A stretch of 26,624 bases of DNA from Chrysomallon squamiferum (Eukaryota > Mollusca > Gastropoda > Neomphalida > Peltospiridae): positions 15,716,300-15,742,923 of the forward strand of contig CM022674.1 of NCBI GenBank assembly GCA_012295275.1, written 5' to 3'. This document shows positions 12,730 through 26,170 of the stretch, piece after piece (the stretch's first letter is position 1; the number at the start of each line of letters is the position of its first letter). The notes below the pieces were generated by a model. The model saw only the letters and a list, made by a program, of their open reading frames with translations, had not been told where the DNA came from and did no database searches. A program made the position numbers and the translations under genes.

Positions 12730-13602
12730 GTAATGCATGCAGATTTTTGTAATGTATACGAATTTTTATAAATGCTGCTTCTTATTTTTGTTATGCAAGT
12801 ACATCTAAATTAACTTAGCTACACTGTAGTTCTTTTTGTGAATAAGTGAAAAAGGAATATTTCTTTAAAACATATTGAATAAATAAATACATGCATTTTA
12901 AAAATAAATATGAAGAAGAAAAAAAAATAGCTAAATAAATAAATCATAACAAAATTAAAATGAATTTTGACTGAAATTATTAATTTGTATTCTGACATAT
13001 TATTTAAAACTGAATATGCTTATTCTTCAAAACTGTTTTGTAACTGGTCTTACAGTCAAAACCACTAACACAAACACCAACTTTACCATGTTCTGTTAAA
13101 CCACAACCACAAGAACATTATTACTATGACTACCAACACTGCTATCACTGGTAACAATCAACCATGGATTATCATCTGCACCATCATCTATTATTATAAT
13201 CATCATCAGCAGCAGCATTATTATTCTCATCTAGATAATCATCATAATTATTATCTTCATCATCAACATTATCATTCTCAGCAATATTGTGGTTTTAACA
13301 TCAGATAATAAAATAGGATTTTACTATTTACAATTTCAATTTTTGTGGTTGTTTATTGTGGTATTATGTTTCATATTTCACACTTCACCGATTCTTTTCT
13401 TTACCATGACCTTTTTGGCAACCACTCAAACATTTCAAATTTAAATATATATATATATATATATATTTATACATATATAAAAAAAATTAAAATGTGTTGA
13501 AGATTATTTATAAAATAACTGTTAGAAAATAGCTTCAATGTATTTTGTGTAGAACTGTTTCTTAATAATTATTTATTTATTATGAAATGACCTACCAAAC
13601 TT

Positions 13603-13683
<81 letters not shown>

Positions 13684-13953
13684 ATTTATTTCACAGGTTT
13701 ATTATTTGTGAGTTTATTTACAGGGAAGTCTTACAACTATACTTTTAACCTGTGTTTATCACTCAACATGTCTCAAGTCAACACTGACATTGTGCAAGGG
13801 TATGGATGTTATTTAGTTGCAGCGAAGAAAATGTGTTGTTTACTTATATCTACATTAACATGGATCCCATTAACTGACATATGTCCATTTCACATACATA
13901 CACATTCGTAAATATAATATTTAAACACGTACATTTAGACATAATAAATCCAA

Positions 13954-14004
<51 letters not shown>

Positions 14005-14752
14005 AACTCTCTCTCTTTTGTTTTCATCTCTATTATTTATTTTGCATCTCATTCTTTCTCTCTTTCTCTATCATTTGCTACCCCATATATTATTCTCTCT
14101 CTCATTTTCTTTCTGTTTCTCTCTCTCACTGTCTCTGTCTTATTCTCTATCACTCTATTTTTATCGTTTTTCTGTTTCTCATTCTCCATCAGTATCTCTT
14201 TTTCCCTGTTTATACCTTTCTTTCTTTCTCCCTTTCTTTCTTTCTCCCTTTCACTTTGTCTTTCACTTACATTTTTGCTCTCTGTTTCTGTAATTAGTAA
14301 TTAATGTTTAACTGTCAGCTACAAAATGTTTCATCTCTTTTTCATTTTTTTTAAATATATATATTTTTTTATCAGGTATGTAAGTTCAACATCAAAGAAC
14401 AGAAACAATATTTTACTCTTGGTTTGCAGAACTACGCCAAGTTCCGAGTCATTCGAGATATCAGCAACAACCACACCAACTCAACACTGGTCTTTACTGC
14501 AGACAAGTACTTACACACTTCATATTTATCAGTGGATCATTATTTGTATTTAGTAATTGGAAATATACAGCAACATTTCTTAAATTTCATTTTAGGTTTA
14601 ATCGATATAAGAATTTGTTTTATTCATGTAGGTATAGTTACATTTATAAATTATAGTAAGATCAGTAATGATGATGATGATAATTAAAAAAATAAGAAAT
14701 AATAATCATGCTATTTCTGCTACTTTAGTAATAATAATAATAATAATAATAA

Positions 14753-14783
<31 letters not shown>

Positions 14784-15655
14784 AAGAAGAAGAAGAAGAA
14801 CAAATACAACAGCAAATACAACAACAACAACAGCAACAATAAGAACAGTAAATAAATTACAAATAAAAGAACATGGTTTTATTGAAAGTATATATTTGGT
14901 TTGAAGATTACAGATAGCAAAGATCTGAATTTTTTAAAGAAACAAATTTGTTCTTAATGCTGATAGGTACATGCAGATTGCATGTAGATAAATATTTGAA
15001 TTTATTTTCATTAGATTTATAAGCATGTACAAACTTCATTATTATGTTCAATGAAAAATGTATTTGTTTTTACTGAATACAGATACAGACACATTTCCTT
15101 TTCATAATATTAAAAACAAAAATAAAATTATGAATTTTATAAACAATTCTGTATTTTTAATCAAAATTAATTATTTTTGTTGCATACAGATCTGTACATA
15201 TTTCATGTTAAATACTAAAATTAGTTTTTGCTTGATATATGTAGAGGTAAATCTCATCTTTCTAAACAAAATAATGTTTCAGTTGTATTTGAATTAAGAA
15301 ACATTTATTCACTATATTCATAAATTAATTATTAGAATTTATTCTTACTGAATATAGAGGTAAAAAAGATCTTATATTTGTGAATATTTGAATTTATGGT
15401 CTTTCAGATTGCTATATATGCAAATTTAATATTTGTAAATAAAAATAATTTGCTTTTAATGTATATAAATACTTGCAAATATCATTTTTAAATAATAAGA
15501 ATTAATTTTTAATGTGTACATGTTTGATTTATAAATATATATAAAAATAGTTTTATTGCATTTGATAGATACTGGTCTTATATTTATAAGCATAACAACA
15601 TACTTTTATTTTCAGGGTATATAATTTACAAAATTTCATATTTATAAACATTGGT

Positions 15656-15708
<53 letters not shown>

Positions 15709-18700
15709 ACACACTACCATCAGAAGTAACATTTAAACAAAAATGACTTTGATGTAAATAAAAAGAGTAACATTAATTTATTTATATATTTATTTAAACA
15801 ATTTTTTTTTTTTTTAGATCAGTGCAACAAAGGAAAACAATAATTAAGTTAATTTGTGATGCAACGAGAAAAGAACCTGATGATGGTTTGTTTAAAATTA
15901 TTGAAGATTCTGGTGTTGGAAATGTGCTATGTAATTTTAAATGTAAAATTTGGGAAGTTCATATAAAGTATTTCAAAAATAGGTCCAGTGTTAATTTTAA
16001 AAATCAAAAATAATAATTGTAAATTTTGGAATTTGAAAACAGGAATTTTTGGCACTCTTTGTAAGGTTAGTAATTTTAAAATATGGGATTTTAAAAATGT
16101 GCATTCATTAGGTAGTATAAACTAAAATATATTTTTCATCTTCTCCATTTTTTTTTGCTTCACATGTAAGCTTTGTTGAAAATATAATAACATTCTGTCC
16201 ATTTCTTCATGGTTTGTTCACTATATTCATAAATTAATTATTAGAATTTATTTTTACTGAGTATAGAGGCAAAAAAGATGTTATTTTCTGAATATTTGAA
16301 TTTATGGTTTTCAGATTGCATATATGCATAATTTAATGTTTGTCAAGAATAATTTGCTTTTAATGTATATAAATACTCTGCAGATATCATTTTAATAATA
16401 AGAATTAATTTTAATAATATGTTTTGATTTATAAATATATATAAAAACAGTTTTGTTGCATTCGATAGATACCGGTCTGATATTTATAAGCATACTTTAT
16501 TTTCAGGGTATATGTTACAAAGTACTCATATTTATAAACATTAGTGACACACAAACATACACACACACGATATCAAAAGTAACATTTAAACAAAAATGAC
16601 TTTGATGTAAATAAAAATAATAACACACTTATTTATATATTTTAAACAAATTATTTTTTTTTACAGCTGCAAGTTAATTTGTGATGCAAGGAGAAAAGAG
16701 CCTGATGGTATTTGTTTAAAATTGTTTAAAATTAAAGATTCCGGTGTTGAAATGTGGTATGTAATTTTAAATGTAAAAATTTGGGGAAGTTCACATAAAA
16801 GCATTTTAAAAAATAGCAGTGTTAATATTAAAAAATCAAAAATAATAATTTAAATTTTGGACCTGAAAACACGAAATTTAAGCACCTTTGTAAGGTTGGG
16901 AATTTTAAAATATGGATTTTTAAAATGTGCATTCATTTTGTAGTATAAACTAAAAGACATTTTTTTTTCCATTTTGTTAATTAAAAGCTTTGTTGAAAAA
17001 TATATTTAATTTTGTGTCCATTTTTCATTTATTTTACTGGATGCATTTTTCAAATATATTTGTTTGAAAAAAACAAAAAATAACCAGACAAGGCGTGCAG
17101 TAATCAGGAGAAAACTTTAAAAAAAAAACCTAAAAAGCTCCTTTCACAAAAAAATATAGAGAAAATAAAAGAAAAGAAAGACACAGAAAAGGAAAAGAAG
17201 GAAAGAAAGAAAAGAAAGAAAGAAAATGAAAAGAAAACAAACATAAATATAAAAGAAAAGAAAGAAAAAAAAAAAAAGATATCTTCTAGGACATGAACAC
17301 GAACATAACTTTTCAATATCTTGGAGCACATTTGTAGAAAAATATTTTCTAAATGAAATACTTGAATAATAGCTGAACAACTCATCACATATATAACTAA
17401 AATGATAATTTATGCTCTTTTGTTGTTGTTATTGTTGTTGTTTTTGTAATTTGCAGGGTTCTTTTTCAAGTCTGCCATTAATCACATTTCACCAGATTTG
17501 AAAACTTCAATACATTTAATTTGAACATTTTAAAAGTTTTAGTAAAAATAAAAGAATAATAATAAAAAATAAAAAATAAAACAGTTAAAAAACAACAAAT
17601 AAAAAAACAAAAACAATACAAATATACACAAACAACAACACAAATAAAGCAATTAATTGTTTTATTTTTACTGATGTTCTAATCATGTGATGAATTTTAA
17701 GTTGTCTCCATAACCAACCTATTTGCATAGTAACACAATTATTTATACAAATAAATGTTATAACACTTGGTACATCATACAACATTCATTAAACCTCACT
17801 GCAGAGTTATATTTCTTTACACCTTATTATGTAGCTTTACAGTGCTCACTATACAGAGTAATCGTTTACATTCAATATGTAGATAACAAGTTCAGATAAT
17901 AATTTAATAGTGTCAGTAATGTTATCTTAATCTAGTGTATTAGTTACACTCATAACAACATAATTGTGTATACTTTTACCTCAGCTTAAAGTGCAAATGG
18001 GGTAATTGTACATTAAATGAATTACCTGGTGTTGATGTATTTTAAAAATAAATTTATGTGTGTGTCTGTATTAAATAAAATCTATATCTATCTATCTGTC
18101 TATCTGACTGTCTATATCTGCCCAGCTATTTGTCTCTTAGTATACACATATATTTATGTTTTCTATCTTTCTATCTATATATAGACATAGATGTAGATTG
18201 TTTTGTATATATATATGTGGAAGTATGTGGTTATTTGTTTTTAGTTAGGATTTTGTATTTAATGTTTTATGTGCAGATATTTGCTTTTTTAGCAGGCTTG
18301 GTCATTAATGTAGGTTTGTTACAGCTTGCCTCCTGTCAGCTTATTTGTAACTAAAGTTTATTTTATCCCCTAGCCAGGTTAGTACCAAACAATAGGCTGG
18401 TAACTTGTGTCATTGTGGTGATTGTTTCATTCAGCTTACACTGTATTAACACACGTTACTTGCCTTGCGCGTTAACTATTGTTTCAAACTCCTCTCCCAA
18501 GCCATCAGGGAATAAACAACCTGGCTCAAGTGTTCAGGTTTATTTCTCCCTGCTAAGATTATACTGTCCAGGCCAGATTTCATTTTAAAGGTGGAACTGA
18601 ATTTATTATTTGGATGTGGATATTATCTGAAAGGTTAGTCTGTATTTTGCTTTATTTAATATATGTATGTTTTGTATACATACTTGTTTAATTACTTTAG

Positions 18701-21700
18701 GAATATATAAAGTAATTATTATTTATATTGGATATATGGATTAAATTACATTGAATAAACATTTGTTCAAGATAACTATTAAAGAAAACATATACAATCT
18801 GAATGAAATGTCAATTGTGTATATGTATTTTGTATGTATATTTTTTATGTGTGTGTGTACATGTTTTTGGTGCATCGTGGTTGGCGATATGTGTGTGTTA
18901 ATTAATTGTGTAATTGTCAGTAGTTTCTTTTTATATGTCTTGTATTTGATTTGTAGGTGTCCTGTTCTCGTTCAGTGTACTGGAGAATCCAGTTTCTTAC
19001 ACCCAGGTGTCATCTACCTGGTATGAGTTTTATGTATTATGTTTGTCAAATATCAGTTTGTCATGTATAACTGTGGTATATGACTAGTTGTATTTGTCAT
19101 GTTAATCAAGTGTATTTATTACATGTATTTGCTTTATGTTATCAAATGCTTTTATAGTTTGGCATTAAATACTCAGGATTTTAAAGCAAGATAATTCAAT
19201 TTACATTATTTTCATGATGAGATGAATAGTATTATAGATATACATTTGCTTAAATTGTGATATAAATGTTATATATATACATAAATTATTCTATAACTTG
19301 ATGCTATATGTACTCTATGATGTGATATTTATTGTTGTTTTGTGTTCTCTTAGGGTGTTTTTCCTTGTCTTCATTTTTTTTGTGTGACATCAGATAAATG
19401 GTCTGAACCCACCCGTAGCTGTTACGTTCTACTTCCTGTGTTCTGGAAAACGTAAAAAAAAAAAAATCTGGTACTGCTACATTTGGAGCCGACGTAGGGA
19501 CTGACAAACAAGACAAAGGATGGACACACAACCAATGGATGGCAGAGGGTGTATGTATCGACGACAGTGTTACTAACTCCACCTATGAACTTCCTCCCTA
19601 GTGTATGACGTCATCAGATGTTTCGTGAGCTTCTCTGATTTTATTTGTGTGTGTGGTTTTGTTTTTTTGTAATTCCACTTGGACATTTTAACTTAGAACT
19701 AAAATAATGCAATGAGAAATGGTTATATTATGTATAACGCCATGACATTGCTTTGAAAAGCCAATTTAGTTATCAGAAAACAAACAACAGATCTTATTTA
19801 TTTATTTCTTTTTCTTTTTCTTCTGTGGACATTTTGTTTTTAAGTTGTTTTCATATACGTTGAAAAAAAAAAAAAGCAAATGATGTATCGATACAAATTT
19901 GTAATTGAGTACCTTTTCACTGTGTGAATCTATTTAATTATTTAATTTAATTTATTTATTTTAATTTTTTCACTTACCTGTGATGAAAAGAGTCAATACC
20001 TGAACTTGAATACCTTGTATTTGTTTTTTTTGAAGATTTTTTTTGTGTAGTTGTTATATTCTTACCTTAATATCTTCTATAACTTATAAAGATAGTATTA
20101 CAGTATATACTTACCTTCAACCATGTCTGATCCTAAAATGGCGGAATTAAGTGCGGAAGAGAGTGCAGTTAATTTCGTCATTTAACAGTTACATGTCAAC
20201 CCTAAGGCTGATACTCAGAAGATTTGGTTGGCTGGATGACTCAGTTTACTAAAGGAGCTGTCAAAAAGGAAGATGAAGGAGCTGCCAAATATTCACCTTT
20301 ACAGCCTACTCTGCCTTCGTCACTGACTTTTTAACACAGCCACCTCGGCTTCCTTTCTTCTCAGGTGACGGAAAGGTGATGTTGATTTTGATCAATGGAA
20401 ACATGAATTGGAATGTTTGACTAATACCCATGGTACATCTGTCCTGTCTGAAGCTATTAGGCGTTCGCTTCGCGGTAAAGCTGCTCGCGTTGCAATGGAT
20501 ATAGATAAAGATGCGCCTATTGAAAGACTAATAGAAACTTGATAGTGTTCTTGGAAGTAAAAAGTGGGTCATGCTATTATGGCTGCCTTTTACACAGCTA
20601 AATAAAGTGACGATGAAAGTGTAGCTGACTGGGCATGCCGGCAGAAGATATTTTGTGCAAGGCTGTTGCTGCAGGGAAAGTGAATCAATCTGAAACTGAA
20701 GCAATATTTACGTAATATGTTTTGGACAGGGCTTCGACCTGAACTAAAAGATTTATCAGGACACAAGTTTTGAAAAGGATGACACTTTTGAAGATTTTAT
20801 TAAAAGTTATAAGACAAAGTAGAAGAAGAATTGCAACAGAGAAAGAAAATAATTGAATCAAAGGGCAGACTATTCCTGGAAGGCTGCGGTTTCTCAAAGA
20901 GAATTCCGATATTCAGGAAATTCGAGATATACTCAAACAGATGTCAGCAGAGTTGAGTTCTCTGAAGCAGCGTCAGACAGCCACTGGTCAAAACAAGGCA
21001 TCAGGCAGATATCAAATCTGTTCCAAAATGAATTCTGCATCATCTTCTTTTCAGAGTAATGAACCGGTCTGTTTTCGTTGTGGTCAGCCAGGGCACATAA
21101 AGAAGGGATGTAGGGTTAAATTACCCCACCAGACAGGTAAACCTTTGGCTGGAGACCGCCTATGGCGAAGGGCAACCCATAGGTACACATGGAGTCAAGC
21201 CCATATTTCAAAACCAGCAAATAACAGAAATGGTTGGTGATCCAAATGAAAGTTCTATACTTGTCCAATGGTATTTCTACTAAAAGCTCTGTAGAGATAC
21301 TGGTTCTACAGTTCAACAATTTCTGAAGGTTTTTATAACAAGCATTTTCTGATACACCTCTCAAGTCTCTTGATACTATTTTAAACGTTGAATGTGCCGA
21401 TGGTAAGCTTTTACCGTATCATGGGTATATTGAAGTTGAACTGCAAGGGACAGACAGTATTTCCTCTCCTTTGCTTAGCATTTTGTTAGTTGTACCAAAT
21501 AGTAAGTACAATTCTTCTGTCCCATTACTTCTTGGTACTAACGTTCTCTCTCATTTTATGAATCAGTGCAAAGAAACACATGGTAACAGATTTCTACAAA
21601 AAGCTAATCTTCATACCCCTTGGTATCTGTCTTTTTAGATGTTTAACATTACAGCAAAAGAATTGGGAGAAACCATTTTATTCTTGGTAAGGTGAAGAGT

Positions 21701-24700
21701 GCAGAATGCAAAGAGTGGTGATTCCTGCCAACAGTGAAATCACGCTGCGTAGTGTTGTTGATAAACCTCTTCCCTATAGATGTACTTGGGCTATGACTGC
21801 ACCAACCAAGGGTTCCGTTATTCCGGATGACTTAGACATCGCTCCAAGTTTATTCAGCTACAAGTATGACAATAAAAAGAAATTGTTTGAGTTAGACATT
21901 CACATTTCAATGTGACAACTCGTGCAATATCCGTTCCCTCGTGCCATTATTTGTGAAATACAAGCTGTTGAAATTGAAGATATTCCTGAGATGAAAGAGA
22001 CAACAACTTCAAAGATTTTCTGTTTTAGATATGTTGAATTTTGGAGATTGTTGTTTAGTACCCTGAAAAAGAATTAGAACAGGAAAACAGGTCATTTCTT
22101 CTTTTCAGATATTTTCTCAACAGGTGATCTAGATGTAGGTCATACCACTGCGGTACACCATCGAATTGAGTTAGACGATGAAACGCCCTTTAAGCAGCGA
22201 CATGGACGTATACCACCCGCAATGTACCAGGAGGTCAAGGATCATTTACAACAGTTGTTGGCCGGTGGCATCATTAGACATTCTCATTCTCCTTGGTCTT
22301 CAAACGTGGTATTAGCTCATAAGAAAAATGGTAAACTCAGGATGTGTGTAGATTATAGACAGCTGAATTCGAAAACCGTTAAAGATTCTTACTCTCTTCC
22401 AAGAATTGAGATGTTTGATGCTGTGACAGGTGCAAAATATTTTTCAACTTTAGACATGAAGAGTGGATACCACCAGGTTAAAATTGAAGAAAACCACAAG
22501 GAAAAGAACTGCATTTACTGTTGGACCTTTAGGATTTTACGAATACAATCGTATGCCCTTTGGGTTATGCAACAGTCAGCAACATATCAACGGTTGATGA
22601 ATGATACCTTTGAGGGACTTCATCTCAAGTCATGTTTGATTTATTTGGATGATATTTTAATATTTTTCCAAAACGTATGATGAACATCTTGATCGCTTGT
22701 CCCAAGTATTTCAGCGAGTTCGAGAATCAGGTTTGAAGCTGACAGCAGAGAAGTGTTCCTTTTCAAAAACAAAATAAATTTTTCTTGGACATGTAATTTC
22801 TGAGGCTGGGATAGAAGCCGATCCTGATAAAGTTGAGAAGATTATTAATTGGCCAAAGCCAACTAACCCTAATGAGGTTAGGCAATTTTTGGGGTTCGCT
22901 GGCTATTATAGAAAATTTGTTAAGGATTTTGCAAAGGTAGCTAGACCTTTGACATCCTTAATGCCTCACACCAGGCCACAATCCAAGAAGAACGAACCCC
23001 TGGAAACCTTGGACATGGGGACCCAGTCAAGAGGTAGCTTTTCAGCAACTGAAAAGAAATCTTATCTTCGCCTCCCATTCTTGGGTATCCTGATTACAGT
23101 AAACCGTTTGAATTGCACATTGATGCAAGTTCACATAGCCTTGGTGCTGTGCTTTTTATCAAAGAAAATGACGGGATGAAGCATGTCATTAGCTATGCCA
23201 GTAGAAGTCTCAGTAAGTCTGAAGCCAATTATTCAGCTCATCGGTTAGAATTTTCTTGCTTTAAAATGGGCTATAAGTGAAATATCATGAATATGTGTGG
23301 AAACAAGTTTACGGTGCTGACCGATAACAACCCCGCTAACATATGTACTCACATCGGCAAAGTTGGATGCCACGGGTCACAGATGGCTAGCAGCACTTGC
23401 ATCATACGATTTTAACATCTTTTTACCGACCTGGGTTAAACAACGCTGATGCTCATTCTTTATCCAGACTACCTGGTTCATCAGAACATACCGAAATATC
23501 GGCAGACACAGTTAGAGCTGTATGTGGTGTTTTGAATGCTCAACCGTTTGTAGAAGCATTAAGCACTTCTGCAGAAGTGGTCGATTCTGTTCTGGATGAT
23601 GGACAGAACATCAGTGGAATGTCTGACAGAGACTGGAGGAAAGCCCAAGCTGCTGATACAATCTTGCATCCATGGATGGAGCTTGTACGAAGGAAGAAGA
23701 AACCTCGTCGACAAGATTTTCCTTCTACCCCAGTGAATAATGCCTATTTCAGAGCTTTTGATAGTTTTGTTTTGTGAAGGTATTTTGCATCGCCAGGTGA
23801 AGATCGATGGTCAGATTCGATATCAACTTGTTTTACCATCTAAATATGTTCATGATGTTCTCCATGGTTTACACAATGATGTTGGGCATCCTGGTCGTGA
23901 CAGGACTTTATCACTTCTTCGTGACAGATTTGATTGGCCAGGCATGGCAGCTGATGTTGAGGAATGGATTAAAAACTGTAACCGGTGTGTACGGCGGAAA
24001 TCATTAGCTAATGCTCGTGCTCCGCTTATTAATATCACCACCACTCAACCCCTGGAGTTAATTTGTATGGACTTTCTTACTTTGGAAACCTCAAAGGGAG
24101 GTTATCAACATATTTTAATAATCACTGATCATTTCACCAGGTACGTGCAAGCTATACCTACTAGAAATATGACAGCAAAGACTACAGCAGAGGCCTTCTA
24201 CAACAACTTTGTGATACACTATGGTATTCCTCTACGAATACATAGTGATCAGGGAAGCGAACTTGAAAGTCGTTTGATGAAAGAACTTTGCATAATTTTG
24301 GGAATGGACAAATCAAGAACTACCCCATACCATCAATGGGTAATGGCATGTGCGAGAGATTTAATCGTACATTGCTTGATATGCTTAGGACTCTTAATCC
24401 TGATCAAAGAAGGACTGGAAAACATATGTTGGACCTCTAGTTTCATGCCTATAACTGCATCAGGCATGATTCAACTGGATATTCACCGTTCTTCTTAATG
24501 TTCGGACGAGAGCCCCGATTGCCCATTGATCTTGCCTTTGGAATTGATTTGAACAGGGGTAATGACTCACTGCTGACATATGTCAAATCTTTAAAGGAGA
24601 AAATTAAACATTCTATGAATTGGCATCAAAAGCAATAAAGTTAGCTCAACAACGACAAACGACTGGCTATGACCTGAAGGTTAGGGGCGCAACCTTAGAG

Positions 24701-26126
24701 GGAAGGTGATCGTGTCTTAGTCAAGACATTGGCTTTCGAGGGGTAAGCATAAACTTGCAGATCGATGGGAAGAATTTCCATACCTCATCCTTTCACAGCC
24801 GAACAAAGGATATCCCGGTGTTCGTTGTACAGAGGAAGATGGTGAGGAAGGACAAGGACCTTACATCGAAATCATCTTCTTCCAATAGGGTCCCTTCTTC
24901 CTGATAAGGAAGAAAAAGCCTAAACCGAAACCCAGGAGGAAACTGCTTCATTCAAATCCTACACCAGAGAAACAAGATTTGGAGGAAACACAGTCGGAGA
25001 TAGAAGGATCTTGATATATTTTCCACAGCAGACGATGGTCTTATATCCATCCCTGAAGTTACTGTTGGAGAAAAGCATTGTTTGATTCACAGAAATGTAA
25101 GAACCCACATATAAGTTGATGCTTGAATGTTATCAGTGATTTATGCATTGTTATATTTTACTTTACATACTTAACCTATATAACTGAATCAGCAAATAAA
25201 TAGACAAGTTTTCATATCCTCAGTCTCTTAGGAATTTTTCTGCTTTCTTCAAAGTAAAAATAATGGAAGATATTGAGCTTTGTATTTTAAAATGTGTAAA
25301 TTATGTGATTTGAAGAATAAAAAAATGTAAGTAGAAATATGATTGTACAAAATTTGTTTTTGAAATTTATATCAATTGTTACAGAGATATCTGTTGTTAG
25401 AAATGTAAAACATACAATATATTCTGAAATTTTAGGTTAGACGTTTTATAATATAAATTTAGAGTTTGTCAGATAACAAGCATGACTGTAGCAGCAAATT
25501 ATTATTATATATATTTTTTTAAATATACTAATGAGACTGCCATGTAATTAGTAATTAATTAATAATTTAAATAAATTTTACAAGACTGTTGGATGACAAG
25601 CATCAGTGTAACTGCAGAATACACTAATGAGAATGCCATCTAATTAACAGTACTTGATAATTTAAATTTTTTGCAGAAAGGTCAGAAAACCACAAGAGCA
25701 GTGATATGTTTATTATGTTTGGTGCTATTCTTAGCTTCTTGTTCATGGCGTTAATTATCAGATTCTTGTGTTACCTCAGTAGAACACACCTACCATTCTA
25801 CTACAAACTTCCAGGTGAGATTTTCAGAGTTCTGCATTTAAAATATTCATTTAGTGACATTAAGAACTGTTCTAAATAGAGTCCGTATTCTTCTGAGTTA
25901 CATTTTGTAAATATTTTTGGCTTCCAATCTTTATTAATAATAACATTTAACAAATGTACCTTAGGTGATACAAAGAACTACTCTGTATGTTATCTGTATA
26001 GTTCTGAGTTTTACATTTAATTTTGGTTTTGTAGCTTCCAATCTTTATTAATAATAAAGTAGATTAAACAATAGAATGCAATTTAAAAATACCTGATCAC
26101 CAACATTTTTCTATAGTTGCGACATC

Positions 26127-26170
<44 letters not shown>

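Larger units (their letters stand above)
15240..16020 (+). repeat. Local tandem duplication containing MRH exon 4, unit 1
   Basis: Matches about 16205-16860 in order: 'cactatattcataaattaat', 'gaatttatggt', 'taatgtatataaatact', 'ggtctgatatttataag' (ggtcttatatttataag in unit 1), 'aacatttaaacaaaaatgac', the exon and its downstream intron. Unit 1 keeps the complete exon. Confidence 0.85.
20124..25015 (+). mobile_element. Ty3/gypsy-type LTR-class retroelement body, degenerate
   Basis: Gag, zinc knuckle, protease, reverse transcriptase, RNase H and integrase follow in that order on the + strand. Integrase after RNase H is the Ty3/gypsy (Metaviridae) order. Many stops and frameshifts separate the parts, so it is not autonomous. 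No env-like frame follows integrase. I could not find an LTR pair or a polypurine tract by eye: the ends are approximate. It lies within intron 5 of the MRH gene, in the same orientation. Confidence 0.85.

Noticed and set aside
13881-14297. Leu/Ser/Phe-rich open frames that look like membrane proteins
   Set aside because: Produced by a pyrimidine-rich tract; no motif, no acceptor or donor logic.
14668-14904. Frame with poly-Arg and poly-Ile
   Set aside because: Caused by the (ATA)n-(AGA)n microsatellite.
15058-15297. Open frame in AT-rich DNA between MRH exons 3 and 4
   Set aside because: Low-complexity Ile/Asn/Phe composition with no motif or splice context.
17104-17388. Minus-strand Phe-rich frames
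   Set aside because: They come from an A/G-rich intronic stretch and match no protein pattern.
25015-25676. Search for an env-like gene or 3' LTR after integrase
   Set aside because: No open frame or LTR match visible; the region is AT-rich intron with a two-unit repeat.
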